Source of the DNA: a virus
Reading direction: 5' to 3' (one strand)
DNA length: 20,059 nucleotides
Virus record (IMG/VR): IMGVR_UViG_3300014819_000089
Location: 1-20,059 of that record
The notes under the pieces are model-generated. The model saw only the letters and a list, made by a program, of their open reading frames with translations, was not told where the DNA came from and did no database searches. The position numbers and the translations under genes were made by a program. Shown here in pieces: positions 12,466 to 20,002 of the stretch. How positions within the stretch are numbered: position 1 is the stretch's first letter; each line of letters begins with the position of its first letter.

Positions 12466-13317
12466 TTATTTATCTTTATACTTTACATTAAGAGGTATGC
12501 TTTTTCTTTTAAACAAATTAAATTTTTGTTTTGGTTCCTCTTCTTTATTTTCTTCGGTTGGTTCTTCTTCTTTTTTGTTTTTTCTATTCACTATATTATT
12601 ATAAGCAAGAACTAAAGACACTGCTAGTGGATCAAAAACTAAAACTATTATAATAGTAAACCATTTAACTATTGTTTGAATATCTAAATTGAAAAGATTA
12701 GAAACGAATTTTAAAGTTCCTATGTCAGTTGATTTAGATTCTTCTGCTTTTAGTCCCAACAAATCGGTTTCTATGTTGTTTATTTCTAAAAAATAATTTT
12801 TATTTTTTTCTTGTAATTCATTTAATTCCGAATTTGCTTTTTCTATTGCGGCATATGCTTGTTCTCTTGGTAATTTATAGTTCCCCGCCTCTTTTACTCT
12901 TTGTTCTTGAGAGATTCTTATATCGTTTAAAACATCTATTCTTTTTTTGTTTATATCGATTTGTTCTGTAATTGATGTTTTTTTAGTTTCCAGCATTTGT
13001 TTTTTATAATCTACCATTTCAATTTTCACATGACTTTCTTGATATGCTGATGTTAAAAAACCAAATATTCCAAGAGATGTTATTGTCATTAAAGATATTA
13101 CAGCAATTATCAAATATGTTTTTAATAAAAAATTAGTTTCTTTCCAATAACGATGCAAGTAACTTGCAGCAACTAATTTACCAAATTCTAAACCTCCAGC
13201 CATTATACAAACCGATATAAATTGACCAGCATATAAAGTGGCAAGACCTTGTACTGAAAAGAACGCAGCACAACCAGCGACAACAAAAGCAGAAAATCCT
13301 ACAATATATTTAAACAT
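12466..13317 (-). CDS. Phage multi-TM protein with central coiled coil, 283 aa
   Basis: Three N-terminal TM helices (about 4-26, 32-54 and 65-90) have a Gly-rich second helix (SVCIMAGGLEFGKLVAASYL). A long coiled coil follows (about 96-205), then a fourth TM (about 217-241) and an acidic then basic tail. I recognise this layout and the SLGIFGFLTSAY-type third helix from an uncharacterised membrane protein common in large marine T4-like phages. Function is unknown to me; both termini appear cytoplasmic. It probably transcribes with the 52-aa gene downstream, up to the terminator. Confidence 0.75.
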   Translation of the reverse strand: MFKYIVGFSAFVVAGCAAFFSVQGLATLYAGQFISVCIMAGGLEFGKLVAASYLHRYWKETNFLLKTYLIIAVISLMTITSLGIFGFLTSAYQESHVKIEMVDYKKQMLETKKTSITEQIDINKKRIDVLNDIRISQEQRVKEAGNYKLPREQAYAAIEKANSELNELQEKNKNYFLEINNIETDLLGLKAEESKSTDIGTLKFVSNLFNLDIQTIVKWFTIIIVLVFDPLAVSLVLAYNNIVNRKNKKEEEPTEENKEEEPKQKFNLFKRKSIPLNVKYKDK

Positions 13318-13338
13318 AATATTAATAATTATATTTTT

Positions 13339-13965
13339 TTAAGCAAAAAAATTAATAGTGCATCCACTATATTCATTTACCTTTAACACTTGTAAGTTTA
13401 ATAATAAAGAATGATTTGAAGATGTGTTTTTTCCTATTGGTATAGAGCAAGACATTCCGCTGGTTAACGTTAAATTTACATTAACCTGATCATTAGAATC
13501 ATTATGTATTAATATTTGATTTGGAACAAATGATGGATTTCCACTTATTCTAGTTTCACATTTTGTGTAAGAATATGGTAACGGACTTATAGAATTTGTA
13601 ACATATACTTTAAGTGCGCTTAAAGGCGCATATACCGATGCGAAATTTCCCAATCTATCACCAATGGTTACATCGTCTTCTGTAGATTCTAAATCTTGAC
13701 TTATAACTCTCAATGCCCCCAAACCAATTCCAACAGGAACTACATCTGCTTGTAAACCACTATCAGGATCTTGTATATGAACAGATCCTATATCTAAATT
13801 ACCAGCAGATAAACTGATATTAATATCATCAAAATTAGTTATATAAGAAGCTTGCGCAAAAAGTTCTCTGTCAGCATTGTTTTCAACATGAATCCACGAA
13901 TTGTTGTAACCTACGTTACAATTTAACGGAACAGCTGAAACATCATTTTTTAAAGCGTATGGCAT
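13339..13965 (-). CDS. Beta-rich possible virion protein, 208 aa
   Basis: No TM or catalytic motif. It has many short Val/Ile/Ser/Asn strands, with a pattern such as QILIHNDSNDQVNVNLTLTS followed by SIPIGKN that resembles phage decoration, fibre or baseplate jelly-roll proteins. The sequence begins MPYALKNDVSAVPLNCNVGY. Assignment as structural rests on composition only. The upstream GTAAGTATA stretch may be promoter-like but is not convincing. Confidence 0.6.
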   Translation of the reverse strand: MPYALKNDVSAVPLNCNVGYNNSWIHVENNADRELFAQASYITNFDDINISLSAGNLDIGSVHIQDPDSGLQADVVPVGIGLGALRVISQDLESTEDDVTIGDRLGNFASVYAPLSALKVYVTNSISPLPYSYTKCETRISGNPSFVPNQILIHNDSNDQVNVNLTLTSGMSCSIPIGKNTSSNHSLLLNLQVLKVNEYSGCTINFFA

Positions 13966-13986
13966 TACCCATATACTTACAAAAAA

Positions 13987-14190
13987 TTATTCTTTAATCC
14001 CAACAACAAGTTCTTTCCAAGAAAGAAAATTTTCTAAATCTTCTGGTTTATCCCAACCAAAAAACCAAAATTTTTCTTTTCTATATTGTGCTATTTCAAA
14101 AAGATTTTTTCCGTCTTTATCCGTTTCTTTTGTTTCTACTAAATATAGAAATTCTTCTTTTGGTATTGGGTTATCAATTCTTAGTGCCAT
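13987..14190 (-). CDS. Hypothetical protein, 67 aa
   Basis: Starts MALRIDNPIPKEEFLYLVET. It is rich in charged and aromatic residues (REKFWFFGWDKPEDLENFLS does not appear as one domain I know; key part KFWFFGWDKP). The start lies 17 bp inside the end of the upstream 66-aa gene. Small and soluble; not recognised. Confidence 0.65.
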   Translation of the reverse strand: MALRIDNPIPKEEFLYLVETKETDKDGKNLFEIAQYRKEKFWFFGWDKPEDLENFLSWKELVVGIKE

Positions 14191-14374
14191 ATTTTTCTAT
14201 TATATACAATTCATAAACATTATCAATAGAGTTTATTACCTTTGCAAAAAATTTTTCATTGTTATATGAAAATTTTATATTGTCTCCAACATATATATCA
14301 CATTCGGAGTTAGAATTATTGGTATCTATGTAATATTTAGAACCCTCTTTAAAAACAAGTTTATCGAATATCAT
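14174..14374 (-). CDS. Hypothetical protein, 66 aa
   Basis: Starts MIFDKLVFKEGSKYYIDTNN and has a beta-rich pattern (IYVGDNIKFSYNNEKFFAKV, then YELYIIEKYG) that looks like a small SH3- or KOW-like barrel. ATGA overlap with the membrane protein upstream and a 17-bp overlap with the gene downstream. Function unknown. Confidence 0.6.
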   Translation of the reverse strand: MIFDKLVFKEGSKYYIDTNNSNSECDIYVGDNIKFSYNNEKFFAKVINSIDNVYELYIIEKYGTKN

Positions 14375-14559
14375 TTTATTTTAAATTTTTTAAAGAAAAA
14401 ATACATAATTGAATTATATACAAGTACTCCCAGTGTTAGACATAAAAAATAATTTAAAAGCAAAAAATTAAAAATTGAAAATGTGGTTATCAAACATAAG
14501 AAAAAAGTAGACATTAATGATAATAAAAATATAAAAAGTAATATTAGTATATATTTCAT
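14371..14559 (-). CDS. Two-TM membrane microprotein, 62 aa
   Basis: Almost wholly hydrophobic with two TM helices (MKYILILLFIFLLSLMSTFF, then a second segment near residues 28-52) and a basic tail KKFKIK. Size and hairpin topology fit a small holin-like or accessory membrane protein, but nothing specific supports lysis. It is divergent from the plus-strand nucleotidyltransferase gene. Confidence 0.55.
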   Translation of the reverse strand: MKYILILLFIFLLSLMSTFFLCLITTFSIFNFLLLNYFLCLTLGVLVYNSIMYFFFKKFKIK

Positions 14560-14569
14560 TTCATTATAG

Positions 14570-14582
14570 TAAATATTTTATA
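14570..14582 (+). repeat. 13-nt intergenic element, copy 3
   Basis: Exact copy of TAAATATTTTATA in the 46-bp gap between divergent genes, oriented toward the plus-strand gene whose ATG is 23 nt downstream. TATAAT at 14581-14586 overlaps its end and could be a -10 box. Confidence 0.45.
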
Positions 14583-14605
14583 TAATTATCCTAGTACATA
14601 CAAAA

Positions 14606-15292
14606 ATGAACAAATTAAATTCTGATATATGGAAAAGCAGTAGAAAAATAGATAAACAAATAAAAGAAAAATTATTGAATGTTGCCAAAATTTTTTTAAA
14701 AAATATAGAAACTCCTATTGAAATAAAAAATATATTTTTAACAGGTTCTTTGGCATCATATGTTTGGAACAATTTGAGTGATTTGGATTTGCATATAATA
14801 GTAGATGTTTTAGATGAAAACTGCCTAGACACGGTTTCTGATTATTTTGATAGTAAAAGTAAATTGTTTAACAAGGAACATGATATTTTTATTAGAGGTT
14901 ATAAAGTAGAGGTAAACATTAGAACGAAAGAAGAAGAATTAAAGGGAAAAGCTATTTATGATTTATTAAAAGATGAGTGGCATATAAAACCAATAAAACC
15001 CAAAAGAACCATGCAAGATCATGATGTTTTAACTTTGGTTTCCAGATTACAATATGAAATAGAAGATTCCACAACAAATAAAATAGATTTGGATGTTATA
15101 AAAAATTTAAGGAAAAAAATAAAACAGATGAGAATAAATGGACTACAGGAAGAAGGGGAGTATTCTATTGGTAATCTTGTTTTTAAAAGTTTAAGAAACA
15201 GTGGACATATACAAAAATTAATAGATTCTAGTAGAGAATTACAAGATGATATTCTTTCACTAGAAAGTTTTAGATATTATTTGTACAAATAA
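14606..15292 (+). CDS. Pol-beta-superfamily nucleotidyltransferase
   Basis: 228 aa. The catalytic signature TGSLASYVW...SDLDLHIIVD (GS at 47-48, metal ligands D59 and D61) is followed by VEVNI with E103 as the likely third acidic residue. This is the DNA polymerase beta-like minimal nucleotidyltransferase core seen in many large phages; the C-terminal half is helical and basic. Substrate is unknown: family members add nucleotides to proteins, tRNA ends or small molecules. It is one of only two plus-strand genes in the window. Its end overlaps the minus-strand 47-aa gene by 16 bp. Confidence 0.82.
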   Translation: MNKLNSDIWKSSRKIDKQIKEKLLNVAKIFLKNIETPIEIKNIFLTGSLASYVWNNLSDLDLHIIVDVLDENCLDTVSDYFDSKSKLFNKEHDIFIRGYKVEVNIRTKEEELKGKAIYDLLKDEWHIKPIKPKRTMQDHDVLTLVSRLQYEIEDSTTNKIDLDVIKNLRKKIKQMRINGLQEEGEYSIGNLVFKSLRNSGHIQKLIDSSRELQDDILSLESFRYYLYK

Positions 15293-15420
15293 ATCTTTTT
15301 TCCGTTTTTATTTTTCACTTCTTTTTTATCGTTTTCTTTTTTCCAAAGAATATCATCGAAGTTTTTATTAAAAATTTTTTTATTTAATGGTCTTGGTTTA
15401 TCGCCTTTTCCTGCGCTCAT
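15277..15420 (-). CDS. Small conserved phage protein, 47 aa (GDKPRP type)
   Basis: Starts MSAGKGDKPRPLNKKIFNKN, then FDDILWKKENDKKE and a Lys/Asn-rich end. Short phage proteins beginning MxAGKGDKPRPV with a later NYDxIxxxK stretch are widespread; I recognise the pattern but no function. It has its own promoter upstream (15428-15456) and converges on the plus-strand nucleotidyltransferase, overlapping its end. Confidence 0.75.
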   Translation of the reverse strand: MSAGKGDKPRPLNKKIFNKNFDDILWKKENDKKEVKNKNGKKIYLYK

Positions 15421-15427
15421 ATAAAAA

Positions 15428-15456
15428 ATTATAATATAATGTTTTTAAAAAATCAA
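15428..15456 (-). promoter_or_regulatory. Promoter of the 47-aa gene
   Basis: TTGATT (15456-15451), a 17-bp spacer and a perfect TATAAT (15433-15428), 7 nt before the ATG at 15420. The -35 is weaker than in the other promoters here. Confidence 0.55.
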
Positions 15457-15458
15457 GT

Positions 15459-15704
15459 TTATTTTTTTAAATTTAAAATGTCGGTTAATTGTTTATTTAA
15501 TTTTAAAGAATTTGCAACACTCAAATAAATCAAAATACCACCAAAAGAAAACTTAATAAGAGTGTCTTCCAAAACTTCTCCCGATTCATCCAAAACCTCC
15601 TCAATAGAAAAAGAAGATGTGACAAATCCTTCTCCCTTTTTTCTTCTCTTTCGGTTTTCTTCAGACTTTAATCTTTTATTCCAATTTGTTTTTTTAGGCG
15701 ACAT
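15459..15704 (-). CDS. Hypothetical protein, 81 aa, basic N-terminus
   Basis: Very basic start (MSPKKTNWNKRLKSEENRKR), then an acidic middle (FSIEEVLDESGEVLED) and a hydrophobic, beta-like end (TLIKFSFGGILIYLSVANSL). The basic head suggests nucleic-acid binding. Not recognised. Confidence 0.6.
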   Translation of the reverse strand: MSPKKTNWNKRLKSEENRKRRKKGEGFVTSSFSIEEVLDESGEVLEDTLIKFSFGGILIYLSVANSLKLNKQLTDILNLKK

Positions 15705-15744
15705 AATTTAATATCATATATACTTATTTCCTTTTGATATTAAA

Positions 15745-16401
15745 TTAATTAACCTTATAAAAGTCTTCCCAAACTGACTCACTAAGACCAAAATCAACTA
15801 ATACTACGATTGGGACACCATCTCTAAGAACTTCACCATAGGAATTTACCCTCCCGAAGTCACCAGGATACTTCATTCCAAAATTCATAATCATATCCGT
15901 GAGTGATGTTAAAAATTGATTGTCATTTACTTTCTGACTAAATTCGTCGTGTAATTGCTTTAATTGTTCTGGTTTTAAATATTTTCTTCTGGAACTATTA
16001 TTCAGTGTTTCCATTACACGAAGCATATCTTGAACTTCATTTAAACTTATTCCGGTTAATTGTTTAAATCTATTTGGTGTTAATTTTTTAGCCAATTCCA
16101 TTTCAACCCAAAAGTGATCTTCGTTTGTATTAAATATTTTAGCAACTATATCAGACATTCTTTGCAATCCCCAATCCGATTCTATTGAATTTTGACCTAT
16201 TCCTTTTTTATTCTTGGCTATTTTTAAAACCTTTTCATCATCAACCTTATATACAACTCTGGCACTACCGGAAGATATTTTCTGCAATCTTTCATTTGCA
16301 TATTTCAATTTACCATTATATGATTTAATGTTATTAAATTCATCAAAAGAAAAACTTACAGGATAAGCCATTTCCTTTATATATTGTTTAAAAGATTTCA
16401 T
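15745..16401 (-). CDS. Protein-kinase-like enzyme with capsid-targeting-type leader
   Basis: 218 aa. Leader MKSFKQYIKE ends in IKE, an (L/I)xE site, and resembles T4 internal-protein leaders (MKTYQEFIAE). Kinase features follow in order: nucleotide loop SSGSARVVYKV (43-53), VLKIAK with K60 as the VAIK-type lysine, a hinge EMEL (100-103), catalytic-loop DFGRVN (D181, N186; DxxxxN) and metal-binding DFG (203-205). All key residues are present although the HRD His is absent. Target unknown. A packaged kinase could act on host proteins on entry. ATGA-coupled to the upstream gene. Confidence 0.72.
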   Translation of the reverse strand: MKSFKQYIKEMAYPVSFSFDEFNNIKSYNGKLKYANERLQKISSGSARVVYKVDDEKVLKIAKNKKGIGQNSIESDWGLQRMSDIVAKIFNTNEDHFWVEMELAKKLTPNRFKQLTGISLNEVQDMLRVMETLNNSSRRKYLKPEQLKQLHDEFSQKVNDNQFLTSLTDMIMNFGMKYPGDFGRVNSYGEVLRDGVPIVVLVDFGLSESVWEDFYKVN

Positions 16402-17744
16402 ATAGAAGTTTTTGGTTTGTTTCTTTCGTAAAAATAATAATATATTTGTATTATAGGAAACATTTCTCTTAATAATTCATCATGAACATTATCGTTTTCA
16501 CTATCTGAAGAATAACTTAAAATTAATTTATTTGCTGTCATATCTATTTCATTTAATTTATCGGTTAAAACCGAAGTATTTGAAACAGCATTGAAAAATT
16601 TTGATATATCACTATTTTTATTATCCAATTGTTTTCTTATTTGTTCTTTATTAAGTCGATTGAAATATAATTTATCTTCAAATATATTACCTAAAGCATC
16701 GACTGGTATTTTAATGTTTACTGTTGAATTAAAAATTAATATATTGTTTTTAACCTGCGCACTATATGATAAACTTGTAAAATTATCTGATATTGTTGCT
16801 CTTCTTAGAAAAGTTTTAAATTTATCAGTTACTTCTCTTGCTTTATCTAAAAACTCCAATCTTCTATCCTTTAACAAATCTTCTTGGGTTCTATCTAAAT
16901 TTGGATATTCAGAATAATCTCCTGTATATAAACCTTTTAAATAAACAAATCCTTTTTTATTTTTAACCTTTGAATTGAAGTTTTCGGTAGCCCAATCAGT
17001 AGCAAAGGTTTTAAATTTTTCTATTTTTGCGCCATATTTATTTGGTCCAACTGCATATGCCAACTCTTGCTCTTTATTAACCATTGGTCTTAATAAAATT
17101 CTAGATAGTGGTTTTTTCAATGCTATCTTACCGTTTTGTCTTAATTCAGATTTAGGAACCAAATATAATATAATAGAACCTTTAGAAACATCCGCACTTA
17201 ATGCACACTTCATTTCACCACCTTCTAAATTCATACAAGATGTCCAACTTCTATCAGTAGATGCTCCATATATATCATATGGATGACGAGAAACTACAAC
17301 AACCATTTCGTTTGATGTTATGTTTTTTATTGGATCTGATTTATACATTTCCACTTCTTCGGTGGTTTTTATTTTACCACCTTTTTTTGTAATCAGTTCC
17401 GTCTCTTGTCCAAATTTATTTAATATTTTTCCTATGTTATATACATTTTTATCATTTTGTTTATAACATATTCCTTTTATATAATCGGATATATTTTTAA
17501 TATAAAAGTTATACTGTTCTAATAATTCATTTATTTTATAAAAAGTACTTGTTGGATCAGTCTTAATATTTGAATAATCCTTTTCTACATCTAAATCAAA
17601 ATCATATATAAGTCTATCCTTATTACCAAAAACATCATTTATCTGTTTGTTTATATATGCCCCGCTTTTTTTTCGGGTCATTTTCTTTTCTTTAGCAACA
17701 GAAAGAGAAATAGCTTCTAGAAAATATTTTTTAAAACAAATCAT
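16398..17744 (-). CDS. Uncharacterised phage protein, 448 aa, with leader
   Basis: I chose ATG 17744 because it overlaps the upstream stop as ATGA; an ATG at 17771 is possible. The start MICFKKYFLEAISLS is leader-like (FLE rather than a strict (L/I)xE). A conserved-looking core at about 147-176 (VVVVSRHPYDIYGASTDRSW followed by TSCMNLEGG) resembles a motif I have seen in other large-phage proteins, where STDRxWTSCMNL is nearly invariant; the Cys/His content suggests a catalytic or metal site. The C-terminal half is helical. Function unknown. Confidence 0.7.
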   Translation of the reverse strand: MICFKKYFLEAISLSVAKEKKMTRKKSGAYINKQINDVFGNKDRLIYDFDLDVEKDYSNIKTDPTSTFYKINELLEQYNFYIKNISDYIKGICYKQNDKNVYNIGKILNKFGQETELITKKGGKIKTTEEVEMYKSDPIKNITSNEMVVVVSRHPYDIYGASTDRSWTSCMNLEGGEMKCALSADVSKGSIILYLVPKSELRQNGKIALKKPLSRILLRPMVNKEQELAYAVGPNKYGAKIEKFKTFATDWATENFNSKVKNKKGFVYLKGLYTGDYSEYPNLDRTQEDLLKDRRLEFLDKAREVTDKFKTFLRRATISDNFTSLSYSAQVKNNILIFNSTVNIKIPVDALGNIFEDKLYFNRLNKEQIRKQLDNKNSDISKFFNAVSNTSVLTDKLNEIDMTANKLILSYSSDSENDNVHDELLREMFPIIQIYYYFYERNKPKTSI

Positions 17745-18898
17745 TTTTTCTTTTTCTTTTTTGGTACACAATTAGGAACCATTCTTTTTCCTTTTTTCTT
17801 CATCCCTTCTTGTTTGTAATTTTTCCAACATGCTTCTGTAAAAAAATTTTTGAAGGATTCACCGATTCTATTTCTAACTCCAGTTACTATATCTTCATGA
17901 TCTTTGCTAACATCAAACCCTTGAGGAACTCCCAACATATCTTTATACCTCTTAATCTTTTCTTCGTTCTTTTTTGATAATATATATGGTTTTGTTGATT
18001 GAATTGTTCTATCTGGTAAAACAACTCCTATGTCGGGTCTTTCATTTTTAGGGGCAGCATGTTGTATTTTTAATGCAACAATATCACACCAAACATCCCA
18101 TAAGTTTTTTGAAATTGGAATTTTCATAGCATCTTCCAAAGATTTTAAAAAATTTAAATAACCCTGCGCAACGTCTTTTCCGGGATTTTTTCCAGTAGTT
18201 GTTAATTCTTTTGTCTTTTTATCCTTTGCTGCGGATTTCATTGATAACTTGTCGTTACCTTCTTCGTCTTTACCCAAAGTAAATAACTCTTTAGGTGCTA
18301 AAGTTTTATAAACAACAGAATTAATCGAATCAATACAACCCAATTGTCCTAACATAAGTTGTACAACAAAAGCTGCTTTTGTTGGTCCTAGTCCAGATAA
18401 TTTCATTAATCTATACCAAACTTGTGTAGATACTTCCAACATATCTTCTTGTGTTTTTATTGGTTTAGCTTTTATGATAGTCATAACATCATCATACAAT
18501 CTAGTTTTATCCACCCACAACTCTCTTATATATTGATTATTGTTTGATCTTTTTCCCACCCTATTGATCAGTCCACTAAAAGATTCATCATTACCAAATA
18601 ACCAACTTGTAGTTGCTGGACTGTTTTGTGATTTTTTGTCGGTATTTATAACCCATCTTATAAAATCATCGAAATGATATTTTACATCCGTCCATTGTTT
18701 TTGAATGGTGAAAAACACAAATGAAATTAAAATAGCCATGTTAACATCATTTGCTAAAGCGAATTGTTTTATCTGTGGTTGATGTAAACAAAATCCACTT
18801 TCCGCATCTGGTTTTTCTTTAGAGGAATCTACTGTTCCTGCATATGGTTTTCCTGTTGCGTCCAAAATCTCTTCGATTAATAGTTTTATTTTTTTCAT
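17741..18898 (-). CDS. HhH DNA-glycosylase-like protein with leader and CW/CVP tail
   Basis: 385 aa. Leader MKKIKLLIEE contains LIE and IEE sites. A helix-hairpin-helix LSGLGPTKAAFVVQLMLG (about 167-184) is followed by CIDSIN, with D190 placed like the catalytic Asp of HhH-GPD glycosylases (which read VDTHV). An insert of Lys/Thr-rich sequence follows (about 213-245). The C-terminus is FFTEACWKNYKQEGMKKKG, then a VPNCVP segment and a polylysine end. That CW-Y-Q-GMKKKG-VPNCVP tag recurs at the ends of unrelated phage proteins in my recollection. Probable DNA-binding or base-excision role, perhaps packaged. Confidence 0.68.
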   Translation of the reverse strand: MKKIKLLIEEILDATGKPYAGTVDSSKEKPDAESGFCLHQPQIKQFALANDVNMAILISFVFFTIQKQWTDVKYHFDDFIRWVINTDKKSQNSPATTSWLFGNDESFSGLINRVGKRSNNNQYIRELWVDKTRLYDDVMTIIKAKPIKTQEDMLEVSTQVWYRLMKLSGLGPTKAAFVVQLMLGQLGCIDSINSVVYKTLAPKELFTLGKDEEGNDKLSMKSAAKDKKTKELTTTGKNPGKDVAQGYLNFLKSLEDAMKIPISKNLWDVWCDIVALKIQHAAPKNERPDIGVVLPDRTIQSTKPYILSKKNEEKIKRYKDMLGVPQGFDVSKDHEDIVTGVRNRIGESFKNFFTEACWKNYKQEGMKKKGKRMVPNCVPKKKKKK

Positions 18899-18925
18899 GA
18901 TAATATTTAATATATTTATTCTAAA

Positions 18926-19321
18926 TTATTGAGAACTCCAAATACTATGATAATCTTCGCTGTACTCATCATCAAAATATATATCACTCATTTTGTTTTC
19001 TATAGCCAAATTTTTTAATTCTCTTAATTGTTTTTGATTTGGTTTCATTTTATTATTATGACAATATAATTCGCTTCCTATATATGTCAACCTCATCCAA
19101 CCTTTTATAAAAAGCAAATCATATACCTGATTTGCAAACATCATATCTTTTGTAGATATATTGTATCTATCCTGTAGAATTTTTTTACCAGATGAAAAAT
19201 GACCCTCTCCTTTATTTGAAATTATTTCCCCTGATGGATTCATCCATGCATACAAAGAACCCGATTCATTTAGAATATCTAAATAAAGATTTTCCAGTAA
19301 TATTTGATCTTTGTTTTTCAT
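18926..19321 (-). CDS. Leader-bearing protein, 131 aa
   Basis: Start ATG 19321 overlaps the upstream stop as ATGA and has AAAGGA 5 nt upstream, the clearest Shine-Dalgarno here; a start at 19339 is less likely. Leader MKNKDQILLENLYLDILNES has LLE and LNE sites. The body (LYAWMNPSGEIISNKGEGHF, then FIKGWMRLTYIGSELYCHNN and KQLRELKNLAIE) resembles an uncharacterised phage domain with an AWxNPxG start, a GWxRxxYxG core and a KQLxxLKxLAIE helix. Function unknown. Confidence 0.75.
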   Translation of the reverse strand: MKNKDQILLENLYLDILNESGSLYAWMNPSGEIISNKGEGHFSSGKKILQDRYNISTKDMMFANQVYDLLFIKGWMRLTYIGSELYCHNNKMKPNQKQLRELKNLAIENKMSDIYFDDEYSEDYHSIWSSQ

Positions 19322-20001
19322 TTTAATCCTTTTATCCACATGTAATCTTCTCCACGTTTCAAATATTGTTTTAATAGTATTTGATCACATTCAAATCTTG
19401 ATAAATCTGGAGAAATTCTTTTGCTGACCTCATTATACTCAAAACCTTCTTTTCTTCTTTCTTCCGATGCTTTTAATCTATCAGAAACTAAATTGGGAAT
19501 TTTTGGATTGTCGTGTGGAAATCTTTCATCTGTATTCCACCATTCGGGTAATTTGTCTTTATAAACATATTCTGGATGTTTGTGGGGATTTAATGTGATA
19601 GATTTCCAATCACCACTTGATAATATACTAGGAATTTTGCTCATGTCAAACTCAACATCTTCAACAATTCCTTCCACAAGTAAGTTTGGCTTCTTTTTAC
19701 CATATGCTGGATTTAATTGAACTTTTGAAAGATCACTGTGTTTTACTTCTGCACTACAATTTTTTAATAATAATGTTCTTGCATTATGAACAACTTTCCA
19801 TTTTAACTTTCCGTTTTCTGGAACTAATTCCTTTATAGACCATGCCATATAATGATCAGGATCACTTTCTGGTGTACCTTGAATTGCAGGATGTACTTGA
19901 ACTTTCTTTCCAATCAATTCTTGTGGATTCTCCTTTACAACCTTTTCTTCATAAATTAATTCATACAAATTCTCTAGTAATATTTGGTCTTTTGTTTTCA
20001 T
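19318..20001 (-). CDS. Leader-bearing hypothetical protein, 227 aa
   Basis: Leader MKTKDQILLENLYELIYEEK is nearly identical to that of the next gene. The body begins with a beta-rich part (LIGKKVQVHPAIQGTPESDP, then KLKWKVVHNARTLLLKNCSA) and ends in a Trp/Pro-rich and charged segment (LPEWWNTDERFPHDNPKIPN). No catalytic motif is evident. ATG 20001 lies one base after the upstream gene stop and is preferred over an ATG six codons upstream that would overlap that gene. Confidence 0.72.
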   Translation of the reverse strand: MKTKDQILLENLYELIYEEKVVKENPQELIGKKVQVHPAIQGTPESDPDHYMAWSIKELVPENGKLKWKVVHNARTLLLKNCSAEVKHSDLSKVQLNPAYGKKKPNLLVEGIVEDVEFDMSKIPSILSSGDWKSITLNPHKHPEYVYKDKLPEWWNTDERFPHDNPKIPNLVSDRLKASEERRKEGFEYNEVSKRISPDLSRFECDQILLKQYLKRGEDYMWIKGLK

Positions 20002-20002
20002 A

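Noticed and set aside
14578-14832. Minus-strand frame of 84 codons
   Set aside because: Antisense to the nucleotidyltransferase catalytic region.
16591-17286. Plus-strand frames of about 100 codons each (16591-16917 and 16975-17286)
   Set aside because: Antisense shadows of the 448-aa gene with no start signals.
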